A DNA stretch of 10,586 nt, from NCBI GenBank assembly GCA_001798105.1, contig MGRI01000062.1, forward strand, positions 13,571 through 24,156, read 5' to 3'. The position numbers were made by a program, and so were the translations under genes. The stretch comes from Deltaproteobacteria bacterium RIFCSPHIGHO2_02_FULL_40_11. GTDB taxonomy: Bacteria; Bdellovibrionota; JACOXK01; 2-02-FULL-40-11. The notes under the pieces are model-generated. The model searched no databases and was not told where the DNA came from. It was given only the letters and a program-made list of their open reading frames with translations. Position 1 is the stretch's first letter, and each line of letters opens with the position of its first letter. This document shows, one piece after another, positions 1-6,927 of this stretch.

Positions 1-981
1 CGTATATGCGTGACGAATATCAATGACAGTTGTCGAAAACATGTCGAACGGTTTTTGTAATTTTGGATTAAAAATGCCAACTAATTTGGAAAAGGATGCT
101 TGTGCGTGTTTGAGTTCATTGTAAGTGTTCTCAATCGCTTGTTCTTCTCGTTGAGCTTTTTCTTTTTCAAGCTTATCTTCCTGTTCTTGAATATAATTGG
201 CTACTGTTTTTGCAAGATCTTCTAGGGAATTTATTTTTCCTTGAGCGATTGCGATCTCAATTTGACTTTCGATAACAGGGTCTGATGCAATTAATGTATT
301 TAAATCGCTATCTAAACGGGCTTTTGAAGGGTCATTAACGATGAGCGCCATCGACTCTGCATAAGCATTTGTTTTATTCTTCTTCTTTGCATTGAGTTTC
401 AGGTTTGTGTAGATTTCTTCAAAATCTTCTGTCTGTGGTAAGCGCTTATCTAGATTTTCTTGTATTGACTTTTTAATTTTTAAATCTGCAAGATCCGCTA
501 ATTTTGTACCTACTGGAATAACACCACCAAAAATAGGTATTTTTGAAATTATATCTACTGCGAGATCTTTACTTCTTTCGTCAATTTCTTTTTGTGTTTT
601 TGAAATTGGGTCTAAGTATTCAACATCAAAAATATCATACAAGGTGTATTGGGCGTGTTTATATGTAGAAGTTAGGGTTGATACTTGCGTGGTATATTCA
701 CTTGCAGACAGTTGATGATTCATGAATTGATCGTGTAATTTGTCTTCTTCGCGGGTGAATTGTTGTACAATATAAGTATCTACTTTTTCTCTGTATGTTG
801 CTTGGCTTCTGGGGGCGTAGCTACGACTGAAAACATGTGCTTCGTATGCATCACGTTCCGCTTGGGCCTTGCCTGAAAAATAAGAATCGTACTTTTTTAT
901 GTTATCTGGAGTTTCCGCCCATGCGGGGCCCACCCATAAGGCAGTTACGAAAATTATTGGAAACAACACAAATTTTTTCAC
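1..981 (-). CDS. Secreted helical protein of unknown function (partial, C-terminus beyond left edge)
   Basis: I do not recognise this protein. The frame is open for 327 codons from a GTG at 981 and runs off the left edge, so the C-terminus is missing. The N-terminus is a clear Sec signal peptide: MKKF, then a hydrophobic core (VLFPIIFVTALWVG), then a likely cleavage after PAWA, before ETPD. The exported part is mostly polar and helical. One short glycine-rich hydrophobic patch (IPIFGGVIPVGTKLADL) lies near residue 160, and a charged coiled-coil-like stretch (EQEDKLEKEKAQREEQ) near residue 285. No catalytic motif is apparent. GTG 981 is preferred over ATG 996 because AAGAGG lies 6 nt before it, whereas nothing resembling a ribosome site precedes the ATG. 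A sigma-54-like promoter also ends just upstream, which would give the ATG only a 2-nt leader. The gene is downstream of metH on the same strand but has its own 200-bp control region, so it is probably transcribed separately. It is most likely periplasmic or extracellular. Confidence 0.75.
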   Translation of the reverse strand, partial: MKKFVLFPIIFVTALWVGPAWAETPDNIKKYDSYFSGKAQAERDAYEAHVFSRSYAPRSQATYREKVDTYIVQQFTREEDKLHDQFMNHQLSASEYTTQVSTLTSTYKHAQYTLYDIFDVEYLDPISKTQKEIDERSKDLAVDIISKIPIFGGVIPVGTKLADLADLKIKKSIQENLDKRLPQTEDFEEIYTNLKLNAKKKNKTNAYAESMALIVNDPSKARLDSDLNTLIASDPVIESQIEIAIAQGKINSLEDLAKTVANYIQEQEDKLEKEKAQREEQAIENTYNELKHAQASFSKLVGIFNPKLQKPFDMFSTTVIDIRHAYT

Positions 982-987
982 ACGATA

Positions 988-993
988 CCTCTT
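988..993 (-). promoter_or_regulatory. Ribosome binding site deciding the GTG start at 981
   Basis: The minus strand reads AAGAGG followed by 6 nt and then GTG at 981-979. This hexamer is inside the longer reading from ATG 996, which itself has no Shine-Dalgarno-like sequence. It therefore favours the GTG start and a signal peptide beginning MKKF. Confidence 0.5.
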
Positions 994-1008
994 CATGCTT
1001 ATAGGTTT

Positions 1009-1024
1009 TGCAAGGGCGGTGCCA
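1009..1024 (-). promoter_or_regulatory. Candidate sigma-54 (RpoN) promoter
   Basis: The minus strand reads TGGCAC-CGCCC-TTGCA. The known sigma-54 consensus is TGGCACG-N4-TTGC(A/T), with exactly 10 nt between the invariant GG (-24) and GC (-12). Here that spacing is exact and only the seventh base differs. Transcription would start near 998, giving a 17-nt leader to the GTG at 981 that includes the AAGAGG ribosome site. The same stretch can be read as a weaker sigma-70 pair (TTGGCA, 16 nt, TATAAG), so the factor is not proven. Confidence 0.55.
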
Positions 1025-1085
1025 AAGTTTTAGATGTGGCTCTGGGAGCGGAAAATTTTGAGATTGGGCGGAGTTCGGGAGGGGG

Positions 1086-1130
1086 TAAAACTGTTTTAGG
1101 ATTTGAGCGATTTTTAGGGGTCGCTAAAAA
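1086..1130. promoter_or_regulatory. Dyad-containing region, possible activator-binding sites
   Basis: Three small inverted repeats lie 88 to 132 bp upstream of the predicted sigma-54 start. They are TAAAACTGTTTTA at 1086-1098 (a perfect 13-nt palindrome), AGCGA-N10-TCGCT at 1106-1125, and TTTTTAG-N6-CTAAAAA at 1111-1130, which overlaps the second. Enhancer sites for sigma-54 activators are usually found at about this distance. None matches a named activator consensus that I know, and short dyads arise by chance, so this is only a candidate. No GC-rich stem with a T-tract is present, so it is not a good terminator for metH. Confidence 0.25.
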
Positions 1131-1196
1131 GCTGAGTAATATTCATGGGTTAGAGTGTCTATTTTTTGGTGGGGCGAAATGACAATTTGGGGCGCA

Positions 1197-4100
1197 TTAT
1201 ACCGAAAAATACTTGGCGTCGGGGTGGTGGAGGATGAGGGCCGAAACGGAAGCTTCGGGGTCCATCATGTAGCCTTCTGTCAATTCAATGCCAATATCCC
1301 CTGGTTTTAAGATATCAAAAAGCAGTTTTTGGTCTTCCAGTTCGGGGCAGGCAGGGTAACCAAAAGAAAACCTTTTGCCTGTGTACCGGGCTTGAAAAAT
1401 ATGTTCCAACGAAAGATCTTCTGCATCTTGAATGCCCCACATTCTTCGAACTTGTTTGTGTAAAAATTCCGCATACGCTTCTGCGCCTTCTACAGCTAAG
1501 GCTTGTAAAATATGCGACTTTAAATAGTCGCCCTTGTCTTTGAGGCGATCGGCTTCTTTTTTTAAATTTTTCCCCATCGTTGTTGCCATCATACAAATGG
1601 AATCATTTTCAGGGTGAACATAATCGCTCATACATAAATAAGGTTCTTTGGTTTGTCTGGGGAATGTAAACGTATAAATGGGTTTTTTATCTTTTGGCGC
1701 GGCATACACATGCAGTTTATTTTTTTCACTTTGAGCTTTAAAAAATTGGTACATCGCAGCAGGCCTTAAAACATCCGACCGCTTATAAGTTTCTTTGACT
1801 TCTTGCACAGCGTCATAAATTTCCAGCGCTTTGGTGGCTTCATTTCTTAATTTTACGCGTAACTCGGGGTGTGAATTGGTTTTTTGAAGTTCTTTCGCAA
1901 CGGGTCCTTTAATTCCTAAATGTCTGGTGTAGAGCATCATGGGGTTTATAAAAGGGATGATTTCATCGACTTGAGTGTATCTGAGCACATGTCTTTTATA
2001 GTCGGGTGGATTTGGGACTTTTGGTAAAATGCGGACTTGGGATCCTTCGCGGGGCGAGGGATGACGGGCTTCGCTAGGATGACTTTGAGATCCTTCGTCC
2101 TTTGATTTCTGGATGACATCTGCTTTTCTTTTTTCCGCCAGTTCTGTCTGGAGTTTTTTAAAACGGGTGGCATCAATCACCGTTTTTGCAAGTTCCAACC
2201 CATGCATCGCGTCTTGGGCGTAAATGACCGTTCCCGTATAGGCTTTTGAAATTTTTTGATCCACAAACTTCGAAGAAAGTGCTGCGCCGCCGACTAAAAG
2301 TGGAATTTGAATTTTTGCTTTTGAAAAATCTTCGGCCGTGACCACCATTTGCTGGGCGGATTTTACAAGCAACCCCGAAAGCCCAATCATATGTGGGTTA
2401 TGTTTTTTTGCATTTTGAATTAAAACTTCAGGGGGCACTTTGATCCCCAAATTAATCACTTCAAATCCATTATTGGAAAGAATAATTTCAACCAGGTTTT
2501 TTCCAATATCGTGCACATCGCCTTTTACCGTTGCTAAAAGAACCTTTCCCCTGGACTGTGTGTCTTTCTTTTCCATGTGTGGCTCTAAATGTCGGACAGA
2601 CGCCTTCATGGCTTCTGCGCTTTGCAAAACTTCCGCCACAATCATTTCATTTTTATTAAAAAGCCTCCCCACTTCATCCATCCCCCGCATGAGCGGGCCG
2701 TTAATAATGTCGAGTGGTTTTTGGGTTTGAAGCGCCTCATCTAAATCTTGTGTCAGGCCATCTTTCGAACCTTCTAAAATATAATTTGAAAGCCTTTGGT
2801 CGAGTGGCAAAATTTCTTTGGGCAAATTGGATTTTGGTTTTTGAGTCCGAAAGTGATTGGCAAAGTTTGTGATCGGATCTGTCCCGCGGTTATAGAGCAA
2901 ATCTTCTGCCAATTGTATTTCTTCTTTCGAGATGGCGCCATAACGAATGAGTTTTTCGGAATTCACAATGGCTAAATCCAAGCCCGCTTTGACACATTCA
3001 TAGAGAAATACAGAATTTAAAACTTCTCTTCCCGAAGTGGGTAACCCAAAACTGACATTTGAAACGCCTAAAATCGTTTTTGTATTTGGAAATTCTTTTT
3101 TAATAAGCCGAATACCTTCAATGGTTTCTTGGGCAGAGCCCACATATTGTGCGTCTCCTGTGGCGCAGGGAAAAACCAAGGGATCCCAATAAATATTTTC
3201 TTCTGGCACATTATATTTCTGCGTTAACAATTGATAAGAACGTTTTGCAATTTCCAATTTTCTTTGACGTGTAATCCCCATGCCTTGTTTGGGATCGTCA
3301 TCAATGGTGCCAACCACCAAGGCCGCACCCTGTTTTTGAGCCATCGGAACGACTTTTTCAAATCGCTCTTCCCCATCTTCCAAATTAATGGAATTAATAA
3401 TCGCTTTTCCTTGGCTATAGGTGAGTGCTTCTTCAATCACGCTGGCATCGGTAGAATCGATCATGAGAGGCGCTTTAATTTTTTTGATGACATGACTTAA
3501 AAAGTTTTTCATGTCATGCATTTCGTCTCGATCGGGGTTTGCCAAGCACACATCTATAATTTGAGCCCCTTTTTTAATTTGCGCTCTTGCAATTTCAGAA
3601 GCTTCTTCAAATTTTTCTTCACAAATGAGTGTTTTAAATTTGCGGCTCCCAATCACATTGGTGCGTTCGCCCACAATGACAGGGCGCATTTCTTCTGTAA
3701 TTTCCAAAGCATCAATGCCAGAAAGCATGTGAAATTTTTGGGTGTTCATCGGCCTGGGAGGCGCTTTTTTCGAAATTTCTAAAAAAGCTTCCATGTGTTT
3801 GGGCGTTGTGCCGCAGCATCCGCCCAAAAGATTAATCCATTTATGGTTTAAAAAACGCTCTAGAACTTCAGCCATCATTTTGGGTGTTTCTAAATAAGTC
3901 CCGTCTTCATCTGGAAGGCCGGCATTGGGAACGCATGCCACTGGAAATTTTGAAATTTTAGAAAGCGAACGAATATGATCTGTCATAAATTCAGGCCCCG
4001 TTGCGCAATTTAGACCCAGGTATAAAAGATCTTTATGTTCTACAGCAGCATACAAGGCCTCAATGGTTTGCCCGGCAAGCATGGTTCCCATGGGCTCAAT

Positions 4101-4703
4101 CGTAACCGACACTGCTACGTCTAAAGTCGTAAGATTACTATTCCCTCTTTTTTCATTTAACTGATCGATGGCTTTGAGGGCAGCTTTAATGTTTCGAGTA
4201 TCTTGGCAGGTTTCTAGAAGAAAGTAGTCCACGCCTCCTAAGGCCAACCCTTTGACTTGGGCATAAAAGTGATCCACCATTTCAGAAAAACTGGCGCCGC
4301 CTGTAACGGTAATCGCCTTGGTCGTGGGGCCAATGGAGCCTGCCACATATCTGGGTTTTTCAGGCGTAGAATAGGCATCCGCAATTTTTCGAGCCAGTTT
4401 AGCCGCCTCGTAATTGATTTCATGGGTTGCGCTTGCAAGACCATATTCTTCTAAGACAAGCGGTGTGGCCCCAAACGTATTGGTTTCCAGAATATCGCAT
4501 CCGACCTTTAAATTTTCTTCGTGAATGCTGCGAATGACTTCAGGCTTTGAAAGATTTAACTTTTCAAAACAGCCTTCATAAGATTCGCCTCCAAAATCTT
4601 TGGGTGTGAGATTCTTTGTTTGAAGGGCTGTGCCCATGGCGCTATCGATGAGCAAAATGCGTTTTTTAAGAAGGTCTCGAAGTTTGGGTTTTGTGGACGT
4701 CAT
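1197..4703 (-). CDS. metH: Cobalamin-dependent methionine synthase
   Basis: This cytoplasmic enzyme transfers the methyl group of 5-methyltetrahydrofolate to homocysteine through cobalamin to make methionine. At 1168 residues it has all five parts of the family. The homocysteine domain (about 1-320) has zinc ligands C233 (LNCATG), C296 and C297 (GGCCGTT). The pterin domain (about 340-620) begins VGERTNVIGSRKF and carries APLMIDSTD. The cobalamin cap spans about 640-715. The Rossmann-like cobalamin domain has GDVHDIGKN with axial ligand H731, SGLL at 776-779 and VGGAA at 804-808. The C-terminal reactivation domain has RFSFGYPACP (R1111, G1115, Y1116), which binds S-adenosylmethionine. Residues 863-890, in the linker before the reactivation domain, are encoded by a palindromic repeat. 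The start at ATG 4703 has no strong ribosome site, and its predicted promoter leaves a leader of only about 4 nt. No cobalamin riboswitch precedes it, and there is no space for one. Confidence 0.97.
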   Translation of the reverse strand: MTSTKPKLRDLLKKRILLIDSAMGTALQTKNLTPKDFGGESYEGCFEKLNLSKPEVIRSIHEENLKVGCDILETNTFGATPLVLEEYGLASATHEINYEAAKLARKIADAYSTPEKPRYVAGSIGPTTKAITVTGGASFSEMVDHFYAQVKGLALGGVDYFLLETCQDTRNIKAALKAIDQLNEKRGNSNLTTLDVAVSVTIEPMGTMLAGQTIEALYAAVEHKDLLYLGLNCATGPEFMTDHIRSLSKISKFPVACVPNAGLPDEDGTYLETPKMMAEVLERFLNHKWINLLGGCCGTTPKHMEAFLEISKKAPPRPMNTQKFHMLSGIDALEITEEMRPVIVGERTNVIGSRKFKTLICEEKFEEASEIARAQIKKGAQIIDVCLANPDRDEMHDMKNFLSHVIKKIKAPLMIDSTDASVIEEALTYSQGKAIINSINLEDGEERFEKVVPMAQKQGAALVVGTIDDDPKQGMGITRQRKLEIAKRSYQLLTQKYNVPEENIYWDPLVFPCATGDAQYVGSAQETIEGIRLIKKEFPNTKTILGVSNVSFGLPTSGREVLNSVFLYECVKAGLDLAIVNSEKLIRYGAISKEEIQLAEDLLYNRGTDPITNFANHFRTQKPKSNLPKEILPLDQRLSNYILEGSKDGLTQDLDEALQTQKPLDIINGPLMRGMDEVGRLFNKNEMIVAEVLQSAEAMKASVRHLEPHMEKKDTQSRGKVLLATVKGDVHDIGKNLVEIILSNNGFEVINLGIKVPPEVLIQNAKKHNPHMIGLSGLLVKSAQQMVVTAEDFSKAKIQIPLLVGGAALSSKFVDQKISKAYTGTVIYAQDAMHGLELAKTVIDATRFKKLQTELAEKRKADVIQKSKDEGSQSHPSEARHPSPREGSQVRILPKVPNPPDYKRHVLRYTQVDEIIPFINPMMLYTRHLGIKGPVAKELQKTNSHPELRVKLRNEATKALEIYDAVQEVKETYKRSDVLRPAAMYQFFKAQSEKNKLHVYAAPKDKKPIYTFTFPRQTKEPYLCMSDYVHPENDSICMMATTMGKNLKKEADRLKDKGDYLKSHILQALAVEGAEAYAEFLHKQVRRMWGIQDAEDLSLEHIFQARYTGKRFSFGYPACPELEDQKLLFDILKPGDIGIELTEGYMMDPEASVSALILHHPDAKYFSV
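2034..2117. repeat. Palindromic repeat element inserted in frame within metH
   Basis: The segment is built from repeated modules. On the plus strand GATCCTTCG occurs at 2041-2049 and 2089-2097, each preceded by a near-identical GACT(T)TGRGATCC context, giving a period of about 47 bp. GGATGAC occurs at 2059-2065, 2077-2083 and 2111-2117. An inverted repeat, ATCCTTCGC-GGG-GCGAGGGAT, lies at 2042-2062 and pairs at 8 of 9 positions plus one G-T. From memory, GATCCTTCGC...GGATGAC resembles a dispersed repeat family common between genes of many bacteria; I could not verify this by search. It is translated as metH residues 863-890, rich in Ser, Pro, Arg, Glu and His, within a linker. No other copy is seen in this window. 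Confidence 0.65.
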
Positions 4704-4713
4704 GAAGCCTAAA

Positions 4714-4742
4714 AATATAGCAAAGCTGAATCAAATTGACAA
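4714..4742 (-). promoter_or_regulatory. Predicted sigma-70-type promoter of metH
   Basis: The minus strand reads TTGTCA at 4742-4737, a 17-nt spacer, and TATATT at 4719-4714. Each box matches its consensus at 5 of 6 positions. Transcription would start near 4707, about 4 nt before the metH ATG at 4703, so the mRNA would be nearly leaderless. The -35 box overlaps the -35 box of the divergent protease promoter. Confidence 0.5.
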
Positions 4743-4764
4743 TTGATAAGAATTTTCTTAAACT
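4736..4764 (+). promoter_or_regulatory. Predicted sigma-70-type promoter of the S41 protease gene
   Basis: A perfect TTGACA box at 4736-4741 is followed by a 17-nt spacer and TAAACT at 4759-4764 (4 of 6 matches to TATAAT). Transcription would start near 4771, about 22 nt before the ATG at 4793. This explains why a possible TTG start at 4736 should not be used: its TTG is the first part of the -35 box. Confidence 0.45.
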
Positions 4765-4792
4765 TTTTCAATACTTAGCCGATAAAACCACT

Positions 4793-6187
4793 ATGAGATC
4801 ATTTTTTAAATCCAAAAAATTCTTACTCGTTGCCGTAGCCTTAAGTGGTTTAATTCTGGGGATTGCTTTAAGAGGCTTGTTTGAACCCAGTGTCGAAGCC
4901 AATAAAACACCGCCCAATCATTATCAAAAAATTGGCATTTTGCTGAAGGTTTTAAACTTTGTTGAAAGTAATTATGTGGAAGAAGTTGAAATTAAAGAAT
5001 TGGTGTACGGCGCCATTAAGGGCATGCTTGCCACGTTAGATCCGCATACGAACTTTTTAACGCCAGAGCTCTTTAAGGAAATGAAAGTGGATACTTCGGG
5101 TGAATTTGGCGGCCTGGGCATTGAAATTACCATGAAAGATGGTGTCCTTACCATTATTACGCCTTTAGAAGGTACGCCCGCAGATAAAGCAGGCCTCAAA
5201 GCCAATGACAAAATTATTAAAATTGAAGACGAATACACAGATAAAATGAATTTAATGGAAGCAGTGAGTAAAATGCGTGGCAAAAAAGGAACGCCCATTC
5301 AAATTACAATTCTGCGCGAAGGGTTAACGGAGCCCAAGGAATTTAAAGTTGTTCGAGACATTATTAAGGTAAAATCTGTAAAATTTGAAATGCTAAAAGA
5401 AGATATTGGCTACGTACGCGTTGCAAACTTCCAAGAAAGAACTCACCAAGATTTAAGAAGCGCTTTAACGCAATTAGATCGGCAATCTAAAAAATATCAA
5501 TCCAAAACAGATCAACCACAACTGGGATTACAGGGCCTGGTTTTAGATTTAAGAAATAACCCCGGTGGGCTCTTAGACCAAGCGGTGAAAGTATCCGATT
5601 TATTTTTAGAAAAGGGTATTATTGTTTCAACCATGGGAAGACTTAAAGAAAATAAAGATGTTGAATATGCGCATAAATCTGGAACCTGGAGAGATGTTCC
5701 CATTGTTGTTTTGGTAAATGGGGCTTCAGCCTCTGCTTCTGAAATTGTGGGCGGCGCCCTTCAAGACCATCAACGTGCACTTTTAATTGGGACCAAAACC
5801 TTTGGGAAAGGATCTGTTCAGCAAGTGATTGAACTGGATGATCAGTCGGGATTGAAGCTCACGATTGCAAAATATTACACCCCAAGTGGAAGGTCTATCC
5901 AAGAAAGTGGATTAGAGCCTGATATTGAAGTTGAACAGCGGGATCCAAAAGTTTTAAAAGAAGAAGCAGAAAAGCTAAAAACACAAAAAAGTCGTTTTCG
6001 GGAAGAAGATCTCCCCCAGCATATTAAAAATGGGAAGAAAAAAGAAGAAGTGAAAAAAGAGGAATTCCCGCAATCTGAAGCCGTTCAATTTGACCATCAA
6101 TTGCAGCAGGCCATCGGGTATTTAAGATCTTACGAAATCTTTAAAAAGATGTATCAGCCTAAAAACAAGCAAGTTTCAAAGAAATAA
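4793..6187 (+). CDS. Membrane-anchored C-terminal processing protease (S41 family, PDZ)
   Basis: This serine protease of the CtpA/Prc type cleaves proteins near their C-termini in the periplasm. The 464-residue product starts MRSFF, followed by one hydrophobic segment (about 7-30) that acts as signal or membrane anchor. The helical region near 60-90 contains the family sequence LDPHTNFL. A PDZ domain spans about 103-185, with the carboxylate-binding loop near GGLGIEI. The peptidase core runs from about 205 to 380, with VLDLRNNPGGLL, catalytic S314 in SASASEI and general-base K339 in FGKGSVQ. The 25-residue Ser-Lys spacing is the same as in E. coli Prc. A charged, lysine- and glutamate-rich tail of about 80 residues follows. 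ATG 4793 is chosen over the upstream in-frame TTG at 4736 because the latter lies in a -35 box. No good ribosome site precedes ATG 4793. The gene is divergent from metH and convergent with the EI24 gene, with 5 nt between stop codons. Confidence 0.93.
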   Translation: MRSFFKSKKFLLVAVALSGLILGIALRGLFEPSVEANKTPPNHYQKIGILLKVLNFVESNYVEEVEIKELVYGAIKGMLATLDPHTNFLTPELFKEMKVDTSGEFGGLGIEITMKDGVLTIITPLEGTPADKAGLKANDKIIKIEDEYTDKMNLMEAVSKMRGKKGTPIQITILREGLTEPKEFKVVRDIIKVKSVKFEMLKEDIGYVRVANFQERTHQDLRSALTQLDRQSKKYQSKTDQPQLGLQGLVLDLRNNPGGLLDQAVKVSDLFLEKGIIVSTMGRLKENKDVEYAHKSGTWRDVPIVVLVNGASASASEIVGGALQDHQRALLIGTKTFGKGSVQQVIELDDQSGLKLTIAKYYTPSGRSIQESGLEPDIEVEQRDPKVLKEEAEKLKTQKSRFREEDLPQHIKNGKKKEEVKKEEFPQSEAVQFDHQLQQAIGYLRSYEIFKKMYQPKNKQVSKK

Positions 6188-6192
6188 TCTAC

Positions 6193-6927
6193 CTACAATA
6201 ATCTTCTATAATATAAGAGCGAAGCGCCCACAACGCCTGCGGGCAAAATTAAAAAATTAAGAATAGGAATGGCAAGTAGAATTGAAATTCCTGCGCCAAA
6301 CCCAAGCCAGGCGCCTGGGAATTTCAAAAACCTGTTTCTTTGTTCTTGAACAGAGAGCTTTTCAATTTCTAGGGGAAAATCAATAAATTGGAGGGCCAAA
6401 AGAATCAACGTTAAAGCGCCGCTTAAAACAGTTCCAAAAACAGGAATGAAAATAAGGAGCAATACCAAAACTTCTAGAAACAAAATCAAAGACAATTTTT
6501 TAATTTGGGTTCCAATCATTCTTTTGCCTTCTTGAAATAAAACTTTGAAAGAAAACGGGCGCTCTTCTTTTTTTCCAATTTCAAGTTCACGAACTTTTTC
6601 ACTCATCCACTCATGAAAGGGGGCGGCGAGAATATTTCCAATAAGGCATAAAAGAAATGTGCCCAAAATTAAAACAAATAAGAAAGCCAAAGCCATCAAA
6701 ATATAATAAAAAATGAGCCAAGCCCAAGCTTCGGGCTTTGAAACCAAAAGCGCAATGAGATCTCCCAGTTTGCTATAAATGAGCCAAATCAAGCCCATAA
6801 AAAGACCAATATTGAGCACAATTGGAATTGCTGCGAGCCGTAAAAGACTTGTATGTCGAAACAAATAGGGGATGCCTTGGAAAGCGCATCGAAAACCAAA
6901 TTGAAGATCTTGAATGAGTTTCATCAA
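6193..6927 (-). CDS. EI24/CysZ-family inner membrane protein
   Basis: This is an integral membrane protein of 244 residues. Hydrophobic segments lie at about 31-53, 69-98, 143-162, 163-183 and 205-235. The sequence NILAAPFHEWMSEKV (98-112), the later FIDFPLEI (181-188), and the C-terminal hydrophobic segment with LPAGVVGASLL are the conserved pattern of the EI24 domain family, which includes the sulfate importer CysZ. No cysteine-biosynthesis gene is nearby, so sulfate transport is not supported here and the substrate is unknown. The gene is last in an operon. Its ATG overlaps the stop codon of the upstream ATPase gene as ATGA (6927-6924), which implies translational coupling. A second ATG follows immediately at 6924, so the true start may be three bases later. 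Its link to two ArsA-like ATPases suggests a membrane partner for them; that is an inference from gene order. Confidence 0.85.
   Translation of the reverse strand: MMKLIQDLQFGFRCAFQGIPYLFRHTSLLRLAAIPIVLNIGLFMGLIWLIYSKLGDLIALLVSKPEAWAWLIFYYILMALAFLFVLILGTFLLCLIGNILAAPFHEWMSEKVRELEIGKKEERPFSFKVLFQEGKRMIGTQIKKLSLILFLEVLVLLLIFIPVFGTVLSGALTLILLALQFIDFPLEIEKLSVQEQRNRFLKFPGAWLGFGAGISILLAIPILNFLILPAGVVGASLLYYRRLL

Noticed and set aside
998..1025. Sigma-70 promoter (TTGGCA, 16 nt, TATAAG) for the left-edge gene
   Set aside because: Possible, but the same bases match sigma-54 better, including the exact GG-to-GC spacing. Kept as an alternative only.
1106..1130. Intrinsic terminator for metH
   Set aside because: The stems are short, one is pure A/T except for a G-C pair, and no T-tract follows on the minus strand.
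2017..2050. tRNA T-arm remnant, suggested by GSQVRILP in the metH linker
   Set aside because: This peptide often comes from reading across a tRNA T-arm, but the bases here lack the GTTCRA loop and a paired stem. The resemblance is at peptide level only.
3231..3500. Open frames on the strand opposite metH (also 2440-2730, 3516-3782, 4257-4454)
   Set aside because: They are antisense to well-conserved metH domains, their composition is what an antisense frame gives, and none has a family motif or ribosome site.
4704..4735. Cobalamin or SAM riboswitch upstream of metH
   Set aside because: The predicted start leaves about 4 nt of leader, and the gap is far too short for either aptamer.
4736..4792. 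TTG start for the S41 protease, adding 19 residues
   Set aside because: The TTG lies in a perfect TTGACA -35 box, has no ribosome site, and the extra residues push the membrane anchor away from the N-terminus. ATG 4793 gives a normal anchor position.
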